The position numbers and the translations under genes were made by a program. DNA of 64,000 nucleotides from Candidatus Borrelia undatumii (GTDB taxonomy: Bacteria; Spirochaetota; Spirochaetia; Borreliales; Borreliaceae). Shown here one piece after another: positions 44,193 to 52,915 of the stretch; within the stretch, counting starts at the first letter, position 1, and each line of letters opens with the position of its first letter. The stretch covers positions 744,001 through 808,000 of the forward strand of contig NZ_CP086555.2 of NCBI RefSeq assembly GCF_020882015.2, given 5' to 3'. The notes beneath the pieces were generated by a model, which saw nothing but the letters and a program-made list of their open reading frames with translations, ran no database searches and was not told the origin of the DNA.

Positions 44193-45824
44193 TTGATAAC
44201 AGTAAGTAATTTAGAGGTTGCATTTGGAGAGAGAATTTTATTTAAAGATGTGAATATTAAGTTTTCTCCTGGAAATTGTTACGGAATAATTGGGGCTAAT
44301 GGGGCGGGAAAGAGTACTTTTTTAAAAGTTTTAGGAGGGGCTATTGAGGCTAATAAGGGGGATATTTTTATCCCTAAAGACCAAAGGATAGCTGTACTTG
44401 AACAAAATCAATTTTCATATGACGATTTCAAGGTAATCGATACTGTGATCATGGGGCATAAGAAGCTTTATGCCGTTCAAAAGGAAAAGGACGAGATTTA
44501 TGAGAAGACTGATTTTAGTGAAGAGGATGGCATTAAGGCTGGAGAGCTTGAGGCCGAATTTGCTGAACTTGGTGGTTATGAGGCTGAGTCTGGTGCGGCG
44601 GTTCTTCTTAAAGGATTGGGTATAGAGGAATCAATGCATGGCAGCTTAATGAAAGATATTGAGGGAGCTTTAAAGGTGAGAGTGCTCTTGGCACAGGCTC
44701 TTTTTGGTGATCCTGATATATTACTGCTTGATGAGCCTACTAATAATCTTGATATTCAATCAATTAAGTGGTTAGAAGAATTTTTGATTGACTTTGAAAA
44801 TACTGTCATTGTTGTATCGCACGATAGGCATTTTTTGAATCAAGTATGTACTCATATCGTTGATATTGATTATGGGAAAATACAGGTCTACCTTGGCAAC
44901 TATGATTTTTGGTACGAAACTAGTCAGATTTTGAATAAACAATTAAAAGACGCTAAGAAAAGGTCTGAAGAAAAAATTGCAGAACTTAAAACTTTTATCC
45001 AGAGATTTTCAAGTAATGCATCAAAGTCTAGGCAAGCTACTTCAAGGAAAAAGTTGATTGAAAAGATTAAGGTTGAAGATTTAAAGCCTTCTTCTAGAAA
45101 ATTTCCTTACGTTAACTTTAAGAGCGATAGAGAGCTTGGAAAAAATGTTCTTGCAATTAAAAATTTAACTAGAGAATTTGAAGGACGATATATTCTAAAT
45201 AAGTTTAACATTGTGGTGGAACCTGGACAAAAGGTTGTGTTTTTGGGTAGTCCGATTTCAGCAAGTTTTCTTTTCAACATAATTACTAATGAAGATAGAG
45301 ACTATAAAGGACATTATGAATGGGGGTCTACGGTTAAATTTGCCTATTTTAATAAAGACAATGAGAAGTATTTTAGTTTGGATTTAAATCTGGTAGATTG
45401 GTTGAGGCAGTATTCAAAGGAACAGGATGAGACCTATATTAGAGGGTTTTTGGGAAGAATGCTTTTTAGTCAAGATGAGGCTTTGAAAAAGGTTAGCGTG
45501 TTATCGGGAGGAGAAAGAGTTAGGTGTATGCTATCAAAAATAATGCTTAGTGGAGCTAATGTATTATTGCTAGACCAACCGACTAATCATTTGGATCTTG
45601 AAGCTATTACAGCCTTGAATGCGGGACTTCAAGGATTTAAAGGGGTTGTATTGTTTACATCCCATGACCATCAGTTTATTGATACTATTGCTAACAGAAT
45701 TATTGAGTTTACACCAAATGGGATAATTGATCGTCATATGAGTTTTTCAGAATATGTTGATGATTTTAAAGTTAAAGAATTAAGAAATAAGCTTTATGAG
45801 GGACAGGCTAATTTAAAACTTTAA
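44193..45824 (+). CDS. ABC-F family ATPase with degenerate second nucleotide-binding domain
   Basis: Soluble twin-NBD ATPase of the ABC-F class (YbiT/EttA-like), members of which act on ribosomes. NBD1 has an intact Walker A (GANGAGKST, K40) and Walker B with catalytic glutamate (LLLDEPTNNLD near 177-187), but its signature is altered to EGALKVRV near 157. NBD2 keeps its signature (LSGGERV near 436), but Walker A is GSPISASF (about 352-359) without the lysine. Walker B2 reads LLLDQPTNHLD, with Gln for Glu. The linker between domains (about 245-300) is the usual charged helical hairpin. The start is TTG with a GGCGGGG site. Length is 543 aa. Confidence 0.9.
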   Translation: MITVSNLEVAFGERILFKDVNIKFSPGNCYGIIGANGAGKSTFLKVLGGAIEANKGDIFIPKDQRIAVLEQNQFSYDDFKVIDTVIMGHKKLYAVQKEKDEIYEKTDFSEEDGIKAGELEAEFAELGGYEAESGAAVLLKGLGIEESMHGSLMKDIEGALKVRVLLAQALFGDPDILLLDEPTNNLDIQSIKWLEEFLIDFENTVIVVSHDRHFLNQVCTHIVDIDYGKIQVYLGNYDFWYETSQILNKQLKDAKKRSEEKIAELKTFIQRFSSNASKSRQATSRKKLIEKIKVEDLKPSSRKFPYVNFKSDRELGKNVLAIKNLTREFEGRYILNKFNIVVEPGQKVVFLGSPISASFLFNIITNEDRDYKGHYEWGSTVKFAYFNKDNEKYFSLDLNLVDWLRQYSKEQDETYIRGFLGRMLFSQDEALKKVSVLSGGERVRCMLSKIMLSGANVLLLDQPTNHLDLEAITALNAGLQGFKGVVLFTSHDHQFIDTIANRIIEFTPNGIIDRHMSFSEYVDDFKVKELRNKLYEGQANLKL

Positions 45825-45858
45825 TTGGGGGGGTAATTGTTTTAGGGAATTTATAATT

Positions 45859-47532
45859 TTGAATAAGAGTTTTTGTGTCTTTGTGTTTTTTATTTCTTGT
45901 TCTTATCTTTCAGCGGATGTTAATCTTTATTTTCAAAGAGCTTTGACAGGGAAAGTGGTAGGAAACCCTATTCTGGATGAGAGGCGTAATACGATTACAG
46001 TATTGACTAAGGATAGGTGGTTAGTGACATATAACATGTCTTTGGAAAAAAAATATTCTTACAGAATAGATAGGACTCCTTATCCTTTTCTTTTAAAGGA
46101 TTTTGATAACGGATATTATATTATTACAGTACGTGATGAAGTTCAAAAGATCAGTAGGGGTAGGCTTGTTTGGAAGCATAGATTAGGCTCTCCTCCTGTA
46201 AAAGCTCCCTCAATAGGGGATGGCTATATTTTAATTCCTCAGGGTGATTCAAGGGTTGTTGCACTAAGGCTTGGAGATGGTCGGAAAGTTTTTGAGGTAA
46301 ATACAGAAGGAAAGGCCTTAACTTCTGCTGTTGTTCTTGAAAATGGCAATTTTTATATTGCAAATGAAAGTTATATTATGCTTTCTTTTAGTTCGTTAGG
46401 GGAGATTATATGGAGCGTTCCTCTTGTGTCTTGCCCAAATGTGTTTATGGTAAATACCAATAATAACATTATTGTTGGGTATCAGTCTGGTGATGTTGTT
46501 ATTTATGATGGTGAGATTGGAAAAGTTTTAGGTTCTATTAATTTAAACTATCCTATTAATTTTTTGTTTGAAAAGTTTAATGGAGAATATGTTGCTATAT
46601 CGAATGTTGGAGCCTTGTTTAATTTAAGTAGAGATCTTGGGCTCAGATTCACTAAAGATTTAAGCTTTAGCATTAAAGAAGCTGTTCTTTACAATAATCG
46701 GAATCTTTTTATTGCTTTAAATCCGAATGGAGTTTTATCACTTGATGAACATTTCAGACCAGTTAACAGGTATGATAGCGTTAAAGAGGTGTCCGGGCTT
46801 AGTGCTAATTTTGGAGTTATTGCTACGGGTGGACTTAATTGGGTGTTAACTACTTATTATTACGAATATGAGGATGAGCTTAATGTTAAGATTTGGAACC
46901 ATCCATTAGGTAATAGATATCATCAAAATAGAATAGATTTTAAAGCAAGATCTTTAGTGGACGATGATGAGATTTATTCGTCTCTTGATAAAATGTTAGA
47001 TTCTGAATATAGTAAGGGTGCTTATAATGAATTTATAAATACTTTAGACTCCCTGGCGGCCAATCGTGGTAGTTTTCCAAAAAAGTATTTAGATTTGTAT
47101 AGAAAAGCTTTTAGCAGGTGGCTTTTCCCTAGGGGTGGAATCGATAGAATAACACAAAGGGGGGGGCTTTATAAGTATTTTATTTATGTTAATGACGAGT
47201 CTTCGATTAAGAGTCTTATAAGGTTAGCGATTGAAGAAAAGGATATTAGTAACATAACTGAGATACTTAAAAATGTTTCTAGGTTTGAGTATTACCATGA
47301 GCAGTACGATCTTATATATAACTACATACAGTACGTTATATTAAATTATCAGGGAAGTTTAGATATAGCTTATGCCGTTCTTTTAAATTTGAGGAGGATA
47401 ATTTTAAACTCCACAGAGGAGAGCCTTAAAATTTATAAGGGCAAGTGCTTAACTTTGTTAAAGTTTATAAAACGGCAAAATTTTTCTGAAAAAATTAATA
47501 AATACATTGATGAAATTATTGGAATTTTTTGA
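45859..47532 (+). CDS. secreted beta-propeller-like protein, 557 aa
   Basis: An N-terminal signal peptide (about residues 1-20, cleavage near LSA) is followed by about 320 residues of repeated beta-strand units such as GDSRVVALRLGDGRKVFEV, resembling PQQ-like/BamB propeller blades. The C-terminal third is helical (about 370-557). Function is unknown; a periplasmic scaffold role is plausible. The start is TTG with AGGGA upstream. A G8 homopolymer at 47159-47166 encodes Arg-Gly-Gly-Leu, so a length change there would truncate the protein. The p83/100 gene lies 120 nt downstream. Confidence 0.78.
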   Translation: MNKSFCVFVFFISCSYLSADVNLYFQRALTGKVVGNPILDERRNTITVLTKDRWLVTYNMSLEKKYSYRIDRTPYPFLLKDFDNGYYIITVRDEVQKISRGRLVWKHRLGSPPVKAPSIGDGYILIPQGDSRVVALRLGDGRKVFEVNTEGKALTSAVVLENGNFYIANESYIMLSFSSLGEIIWSVPLVSCPNVFMVNTNNNIIVGYQSGDVVIYDGEIGKVLGSINLNYPINFLFEKFNGEYVAISNVGALFNLSRDLGLRFTKDLSFSIKEAVLYNNRNLFIALNPNGVLSLDEHFRPVNRYDSVKEVSGLSANFGVIATGGLNWVLTTYYYEYEDELNVKIWNHPLGNRYHQNRIDFKARSLVDDDEIYSSLDKMLDSEYSKGAYNEFINTLDSLAANRGSFPKKYLDLYRKAFSRWLFPRGGIDRITQRGGLYKYFIYVNDESSIKSLIRLAIEEKDISNITEILKNVSRFEYYHEQYDLIYNYIQYVILNYQGSLDIAYAVLLNLRRIILNSTEESLKIYKGKCLTLLKFIKRQNFSEKINKYIDEIIGIF

Positions 47533-47624
47533 CCTGTTTTGCTGTTTTGGGAATACTTTTAATGTTGTTGTTGCGCTAGAATGTAGGTTTAAATTTATTC
47601 TGATTTAGTCGATAATTATAGAGT

Positions 47625-47630
47625 TATAAT
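47625..47630 (+). promoter_or_regulatory. -10 box upstream of p83/100
   Basis: TATAAT at 47625-47630, with no good -35 match at 16-18 nt. Transcription from about 47637 would leave a leader of about 16 nt containing the GTAGGAGA ribosome binding site before ATG 47653. Confidence 0.4.
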
Positions 47631-47652
47631 TAACTGTAGGAGAATTTTTGTT

Positions 47653-49629
47653 ATGAAAAGAATATGGGTGGTGTTTGTTTCCTTTTTTGCTTTCTTGAAT
47701 TTCTTTGCTCTTCATTCTAGGGAGATCGATGAGCAGAGATTGAAAGATTTTGTTGATATGGATCTTGAATTCGTGAATTATCGAGGTTCCTATGATAGTA
47801 CTAACACATATGAACAGATCGTGGGAATTGGCGAGTTTTTAGCCAGAAATTTGGTTAAAGACAGATCTAATTATTACAACAAATATTACGTTAATAGATA
47901 TATTGACGATCAGGATGTTAAGAGTAGTGCTGATGTTTTTCTTATTGGTGATAGGTCTGTGCTTGATAGTATATTAAACCTTAGAAGAATACTTATGGGA
48001 TATTTAATGGAGGCTTTTGGTTATAGTCGAGATAGTGCAGAATTATTGGCTAAGGCTATTACTATATACAACGCTGTTTACCGAGGAGATTTGGGTTATT
48101 ATGGAGAGGCTTATATTGAGCCTTCACTTAAAGATGCAACTAAAGATAATGTTGGGCTTTCAAGAGTTTATAGTCAATGGGCCGGGAAAACCCTTATTTT
48201 TATACCCCTCAGGAGAGATATTTTATCGGGAGATGTTGGATCAGAGGTTGATCTTGACAGAATAGTCACAGAGAGGGTAATAGCATCTCTTTTAGATGAG
48301 AATGATAGTGGGGGGACAGATTTTGCGAGGGATATTACGGATGTCCAGGATGAAATTCATGATATGGACCAAGAAAGAGTTGATATTGAGACCGATTCTT
48401 TAAAGAGTATCGAGGAAGAATTGAATGAGACTATAGAAGATTTAAGAGAACAGTTGGAGAAATCCACTAGTGAGGAGGATAGGGATAAAATAGAGAGGCA
48501 GATTAAAGAGAAAAGAGAAGAAAGAGATGCTTTGGAGAAAAAGGGGAGTGATCTCAAGGGTTCTCAGGAGAAATTGGACAAGGATCAGGATAGGATAGAT
48601 GCTCAAAGAGGTGTGGTCAAGGATAAATTACAGGAAGGTATTGATGATGAGAATAAGGATAAGAATTTACCAAAGCCGGGAGATATAGGCTCCCCTAGTG
48701 TAGATGAAAAGGAAGAATTGAATGAGACTATAGAAGATTTAAGAGAACAGTTGGAGAAATCCACTAGTGAGGAGGATAGGGATAAAATAGAGAGGCAGAT
48801 TAAAGAGAAAAGAGAAGAAAGAGATGCTTTGGAGAAAAAGGGGAGTGATCTCAAGGGTTCTCAGGAGAAATTGGACAAGGATCAGGATAGGATAGATGCT
48901 CAAAGAGGTGTGGTCAAGGATAAATTACAGGAAGGTATTGATGATGAGAATAAGGATAAGAATTTACCAAAGCCGGGAGATATAGGCTCCCCTAGTGTAG
49001 ATGAAAAGGAAGAATTGAATGAGCAGGGCAGGGGAATTGAGGGTAATAATAGAGGAAATGATAATGCGGAGGGTAAATCGGATACAAAATTGCTAGATTC
49101 TAAAATGCAGTCTGGGGAGCAGGCTGCGTTAGATAAAGCATCCGGAGGGGGGGCTGAGAACAAGTCCGTTTTTCTAGAGGTACTTGATCCTAGTACTAAT
49201 TTGGGAGTGTTGCAGTTTATTGATCCTGATGGGAATAAACTAGAGGAGCCTTCTCAGTATGGAATTAGACGGTATGGGGTTTATGAGAGGGAAGATGATT
49301 TGGTAGTTATAAAGCTCTGTTCGGGTATTGCAAAACTTCAGCTAATTGATAAAACAGAAGATCTAAAAGTTGAATCTGAGTCACAATTTGAGTTGAGTAG
49401 AGATTCCTCTCTTTTTGTCGATTCAAAAATGATTTTAGTAGTCGTTAGAGACAATAATGTTTGGAAATTAGCAAAGTTTTCTTCAAAGGACTTGAGCGAC
49501 TTTATACTATCAGAAGACGAGGTTTTGCCGTTTACAAGCTTTACTGTTGGTGACGAGTACGTCTATTTGCAAAACTCATCTGGAAAGGTTGTCACCCTAC
49601 ACTTAGGGACTCTGAAAAGAGCTCCGTAA
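47653..49629 (+). CDS. p83/100: p83/100 antigen
   Basis: Immunodominant Borrelia protein of unknown biochemical role. It has a signal peptide (about residues 1-22), then an N-terminal domain with VGIGEFLARNLV (about 55-66) and a conserved globular part to about residue 220. The centre (about 230-470) is a highly charged coiled coil with ELNETIEDLREQLEK-type heptads. The C-terminal domain (about 510-658) is beta-rich. The coiled coil contains two identical 99-residue units encoded by a perfect 297-bp tandem duplication, plus the first 17 bp of a third. A G7 tract lies at 49147-49153. AGGAGA precedes the ATG. Confidence 0.93.
   Translation: MKRIWVVFVSFFAFLNFFALHSREIDEQRLKDFVDMDLEFVNYRGSYDSTNTYEQIVGIGEFLARNLVKDRSNYYNKYYVNRYIDDQDVKSSADVFLIGDRSVLDSILNLRRILMGYLMEAFGYSRDSAELLAKAITIYNAVYRGDLGYYGEAYIEPSLKDATKDNVGLSRVYSQWAGKTLIFIPLRRDILSGDVGSEVDLDRIVTERVIASLLDENDSGGTDFARDITDVQDEIHDMDQERVDIETDSLKSIEEELNETIEDLREQLEKSTSEEDRDKIERQIKEKREERDALEKKGSDLKGSQEKLDKDQDRIDAQRGVVKDKLQEGIDDENKDKNLPKPGDIGSPSVDEKEELNETIEDLREQLEKSTSEEDRDKIERQIKEKREERDALEKKGSDLKGSQEKLDKDQDRIDAQRGVVKDKLQEGIDDENKDKNLPKPGDIGSPSVDEKEELNEQGRGIEGNNRGNDNAEGKSDTKLLDSKMQSGEQAALDKASGGGAENKSVFLEVLDPSTNLGVLQFIDPDGNKLEEPSQYGIRRYGVYEREDDLVVIKLCSGIAKLQLIDKTEDLKVESESQFELSRDSSLFVDSKMILVVVRDNNVWKLAKFSSKDLSDFILSEDEVLPFTSFTVGDEYVYLQNSSGKVVTLHLGTLKRAP
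48413..49023 (+). repeat. perfect tandem duplication, 297-bp unit, within p83/100
   Basis: Copy 1 is 48413-48709 and copy 2 is 48710-49006; I compared them base by base and found no difference. A third, 17-bp partial copy follows (49007-49023). The unit is exactly 99 codons, so the frame is kept and one coiled-coil module is repeated. Confidence 0.95.
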
Positions 49630-49670
49630 AGCACCCCCTACCGAGGACTTCCAAGCAGAAGACACAAAAA

Positions 49671-49743
49671 TCGGGACGGTGGGATTCGAACTCACGATCC
49701 CCTGCTCCCAAAGCAGGTGCCTTAGCCACTAGGCCACGTCCCG
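49671..49743 (-). tRNA. tRNA-Pro (TGG anticodon)
   Basis: A complete 73-nt cloverleaf on the minus strand: 7-bp acceptor stem (CGGGACG/CGTCCCG), anticodon stem CCTGC/GCAGG with loop TTTGGGA, and T loop TTCGAAT. The discriminator is A and CCA is not encoded. It lies 6 nt downstream of tRNA-Arg on the same strand. Confidence 0.94.
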
Positions 49744-49749
49744 GCAATA

Positions 49750-49823
49750 CGCGCCAATTAGGACTCGAACCTAAAACCTACAGATTAGAAGTCTGTTGCT
49801 CTATCCAATTGAGCTATTAGCGC
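49750..49823 (-). tRNA. tRNA-Arg (TCT anticodon)
   Basis: A 74-nt cloverleaf on the minus strand: acceptor GCGCTAA paired with TTGGCGC (one G-T pair), anticodon loop CTTCTAA giving TCT, and T loop TTCGAGT. The discriminator is G. It probably shares a precursor with tRNA-Pro. Confidence 0.94.
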
Positions 49824-49905
49824 TTTTAGAACTAAAGCCGAGTATATCATTTTGAAAAATCCTTGTCAATAAAGTAGTTATTGCCTAATGTTTTATAATT
49901 TTCCT

Positions 49906-50535
49906 ATGCTTGATATTGATTTAATTGTAAATGAAACTTTATCCAGATATCCGGATGTTAAGCCTTTTTTAAATTTTAAAAATAACTATGAACTTTTAGT
50001 GATGGTAATTTTGAGCGCAAGAACAACCGATAATATGGTCAATAAAATTGCGCCTAGTCTTTTTAAAAGGTATGGAGATTTTGAAAGCTTGGCTAACGCC
50101 AATTTGATCGAGGTGGAAAAATTAATTTATAGCTTGGGGTTTTATGCAAATAAATCCAGGAATATAATAAATTGTGCACGAATGCTTTTAAAGAATTTCA
50201 AAGGTGTCATCCCAAATAATATTTTAGATCTTGTATCTCTTCCGGGAGTAGGTAGAAAGACAGCCAATGTTATTCTTGGAGTTGTTTATAATAAACCTGC
50301 AATAATCGTGGATACTCATTTTAGTAGAGTTGTCATTAAGCATGGAATTACACTTGAGAGGACACCTTTGAAAATTGAGTTGGATTTGAAAAATAAAATA
50401 TCGCCTGATAAACAATATAAATTCTCCATGGCCATCAATAAACACGGGAGGGACATTTGCACATCTCGTGGTAAGGACTGCAAGAACTGTTTTTTGGAAA
50501 AGTATACACCAAGGCTTGACGTTACGATGAAATGA
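49906..50535 (+). CDS. nth: endonuclease III-like DNA glycosylase with an incomplete Fe-S loop
   Basis: Base-excision repair glycosylase/AP lyase. Numbered from ATG 49906, the helix-hairpin-helix LPGVGRKTAN carries the catalytic lysine K118, and VDTHFSR carries aspartate D136. The C-terminal cluster loop has C185, C192 and C195 with normal C-x6-C-x2-C spacing, but the fourth ligand position is T201 instead of cysteine. A TATAAT box (49894-49899) lies 7 nt before ATG 49906, so I prefer it to ATG 49888, which would be upstream of transcription. Its 3' end overlaps the oppC-like gene convergently by 14 nt. Confidence 0.9.
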   Translation: MLDIDLIVNETLSRYPDVKPFLNFKNNYELLVMVILSARTTDNMVNKIAPSLFKRYGDFESLANANLIEVEKLIYSLGFYANKSRNIINCARMLLKNFKGVIPNNILDLVSLPGVGRKTANVILGVVYNKPAIIVDTHFSRVVIKHGITLERTPLKIELDLKNKISPDKQYKFSMAINKHGRDICTSRGKDCKNCFLEKYTPRLDVTMK

Positions 50536-51376
50536 AATATTTCATGTGTTTCTTAAGTTTTAAGCTTATTAAAGCCAGTATTATATTAATTGCTAGCAAT
50601 ACAAATAGAGGTTTTCCCCATACCCAAAGGTACTCTCTTCCCATTTCCATATAGCTTAAGAGTTCCCCAAGGCTTGGATAAAATCTTCTATTTTCTTTTT
50701 GCAAGTAGTTTACTACCTCGAACGTGGTTAGGCTTTTTGATATCCGCATAGGAATTAATGATGATATTGATGAGAAGATTTCCGGGAATATGTGGCGTGT
50801 TGCTATTCTAAAGTTGCTTGATCCCATAGTCTGACTTGCCTTAACATAATCAAGGTTTTTGATCACCATGGTGCTGTTCCTTGTCAAAAATGAGAACGGA
50901 ATCCATCCGTGTATTAAAGCCAAGGTAATTGCTACTTCTAATATGTTATAATTTCCTTGTTTTGAGAAATAGTAAAAAATCAATATCAATATATAAGAAA
51001 ATGGCAATGTTTGCAGTGATTCTATTAATTTCGATATTAACATGCAAGTGCTAAAGTTAAAGCTTCCAATTATTATTCCTATAAAAATTCCAATTGCCGC
51101 AGAGATGGATGAGTAGCTGAACGCAAGTAGGATTGAATTCCTAGTAGCAAGTACTAGCCTTGCCATTATGTCTCTTCCCATCTTATCCGTTCCTAAAGGA
51201 TTGTTAACGGTTGGTGGTTTGGGAAGCTTATCTGTTGGCTCAACGTATATCTTATTTGGATCTTTTCTGTATATTGCAAATTTCGAAGTTTCGTTAACGA
51301 AGAGGGGGAGTGCTATTAAAATCAAAGTGAAGGTTCCTAGCAACATAGGATATAATTTCTTTAATTTTCCTGTCAT
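50522..51376 (-). CDS. OppC/DppC-like ABC permease
   Basis: Inner-membrane permease subunit of a peptide-type ABC importer. It has an N-terminal helix, the LGTDKMGRDIMARL segment typical of OppC (about 62-75), and about five further helices. The EAA-like loop (LDYVKASQTMGSSNFRIATRHIFPE, about 175-200) should contact an ATPase. ATG 51376 overlaps the oppB-like stop by one base and has AGGGGG 8 nt upstream. No ATPase or binding-protein gene is adjacent, so partners must be encoded elsewhere. Confidence 0.85.
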   Translation of the reverse strand: MTGKLKKLYPMLLGTFTLILIALPLFVNETSKFAIYRKDPNKIYVEPTDKLPKPPTVNNPLGTDKMGRDIMARLVLATRNSILLAFSYSSISAAIGIFIGIIIGSFNFSTCMLISKLIESLQTLPFSYILILIFYYFSKQGNYNILEVAITLALIHGWIPFSFLTRNSTMVIKNLDYVKASQTMGSSNFRIATRHIFPEIFSSISSLIPMRISKSLTTFEVVNYLQKENRRFYPSLGELLSYMEMGREYLWVWGKPLFVLLAINIILALISLKLKKHMKYFISS

Positions 51377-52365
51377 CACAGAATCCCCCTGTAAGGGTTG
51401 ATTTTATATACCAATACATCGCTTACCAGGTTTGCTATAAGCATAGTGAAAACCCCAACGAATACTAAGTCTTTATAAACAACATAATCGTTACTTTTGA
51501 TAGCATTAATTGTTAAGGAGCCTATTCCATCGATTCCAAACATTGTTTCAATTATAGATGTTCCAAAGAAGGCTGTCGCAAGAGTAGATCTGAGATTGGT
51601 AACTATTGGGATTAATGAGGGAATTAACGCATGATACAGTATTATCTTTATGCTTCTGAGTCCTTTTGATTTTGCGGTTGTGATATAACATTCAGACAGA
51701 TTTTTGTGTAGGGATTGTTTGAAAATGACGGCATTAAATAAGAAAAATGAAAAAAACCATCCGAAACCCCCCATTATTGAATTCTTTGGATCTAGGTTGA
51801 GATAGTAAAGCGAAGAGACTAGCAGCATTATAACCAGATTCCTCGGTATTGAATTTAGAAATAACATTATATAATCAAGAGCATTATTCAAGCCGTCATT
51901 TTTTACAAGTAAAGTACAAGCGATAACGAAAGAGATTGAAATTACGTAAGCAAACACAATTCCTGGGATTGATATTCTCAATGTGTTTTTTATCTTGCTG
52001 AGAATTACCCTTATCGTTGATTTTCCTTTTGTTAGTGGTGAGTAATGAGGCGTTCCCCATATAAGTCCTCTATATTTTGTTCTATAAACAATGTATGAAT
52101 TGCCTGCAATATGCTTGGCAAAGCAATTTCTGCCCAAAGGTATGTTAGAATCAAAGTCATGCACCACCTTATAACTTACAATGCTTTCAAGAAATCCAAT
52201 GTATTCCAAATATTCTCTAAATGCATTCTTTTCAACAAAGGGAACGCTGGGGCTGTCGTTATTTGAAAATGCGGCTAGCAACGACACACAAAAAAAAGTT
52301 GACATAGCGATATTGACTATTGTAAGGAGTATATTCTTTAAGATAAACGAAGCTATAAAATCCAC
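51376..52365 (-). CDS. OppB/DppB-like ABC permease
   Basis: Second permease subunit, 329 aa, with about six membrane helices and a large periplasmic loop (about 40-120) after the first helix. The EAA-like loop (LSECYITTAKSKGLRSIKIILYHAL) is near 218-242, and the GTSIIETMFGIDGIGSL segment near 268-284 is typical of OppB. Family similarity is weaker than for the main Opp system of Borrelia. The start is GTG at 52365, overlapping the FtsB-like gene by 13 nt. It is coupled to the oppC-like gene. Confidence 0.83.
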   Translation of the reverse strand: MDFIASFILKNILLTIVNIAMSTFFCVSLLAAFSNNDSPSVPFVEKNAFREYLEYIGFLESIVSYKVVHDFDSNIPLGRNCFAKHIAGNSYIVYRTKYRGLIWGTPHYSPLTKGKSTIRVILSKIKNTLRISIPGIVFAYVISISFVIACTLLVKNDGLNNALDYIMLFLNSIPRNLVIMLLVSSLYYLNLDPKNSIMGGFGWFFSFFLFNAVIFKQSLHKNLSECYITTAKSKGLRSIKIILYHALIPSLIPIVTNLRSTLATAFFGTSIIETMFGIDGIGSLTINAIKSNDYVVYKDLVFVGVFTMLIANLVSDVLVYKINPYRGIL

Positions 52366-52802
52366 CTTTCTTTGTTAAAAATATTGAGTGTTTCTAGGTA
52401 ACTTAATACGAAATAGAAAATGAGAGATATCAATGTTGAAATTAGGTAAAAATTATTGTTTACGTTACCATCTTCGGGTGCATTCTTTAGGTATAGAATT
52501 TTTCCTTGGCTGTAGCTGCCATCATAATCCGTATTTTTTATCACTACCGAATTCCTGGGATAATACCCAATCTTTCCTGCTTCTTTTATGATTGCGGGTT
52601 TAGATACCTGTAAACTAATGTACTTCGCCTTTAATTTCTTCTGTATTTCCTTCAACTCTGTAATGTGTTTACTCATCAGGATTGAACTATTGTGCAACTT
52701 CCTGTAATTAACAACCCCCCTCTCTCCGAACACTGGGGTGATTATGAAGTAACTCACCAGACCCACATAGACCGACAACACAATTTTCTTCACCAAAAAC
52801 AT
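52353..52802 (-). CDS. FtsB/DivIC-like septum protein (tentative)
   Basis: 149 residues with an N-terminal membrane helix (about 5-25), a coiled coil (about 33-68), and then KEAGKIGYYPRNSVVI, which resembles the ARxxGYxxPGE motif after the coiled coil in FtsB/DivIC proteins. A second hydrophobic segment near the C terminus (about 117-138) is atypical for that family. It is the first gene of the run with the oppB- and oppC-like genes. The assignment rests on architecture and one motif only. Confidence 0.5.
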   Translation of the reverse strand: MFLVKKIVLSVYVGLVSYFIITPVFGERGVVNYRKLHNSSILMSKHITELKEIQKKLKAKYISLQVSKPAIIKEAGKIGYYPRNSVVIKNTDYDGSYSQGKILYLKNAPEDGNVNNNFYLISTLISLIFYFVLSYLETLNIFNKERWIL

Positions 52803-52808
52803 ATCACC

Positions 52809-52837
52809 TTGTAATTGTATTCCTAATATACTATATT
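52809..52837 (+). promoter_or_regulatory. promoter for the acidic 471-aa protein gene
   Basis: TTGTAA (52809-52814), 17-nt spacer, TATATT (52832-52837). The predicted start is about 52844, giving a leader of about 72 nt before ATG 52916, which has GGAG 5 nt upstream. Confidence 0.5.
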
Positions 52838-52915
52838 TACAAGTGTGTGAACTTTGCTATGGGGGCTGTGTGATGTGCCCGATTTTAGTTTTGTCAAGTA
52901 GAGGTTGGAGAATAG

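Noticed and set aside
48413-49023. Possible CRISPR or satellite array
   Set aside because: Only two long in-frame units with no spacers; an intragenic duplication explains it.
48357-49163. Three similar minus-strand Ser/Leu-rich frames
   Set aside because: They are the antisense of the p83/100 repeat and copy its periodicity; not independent genes.
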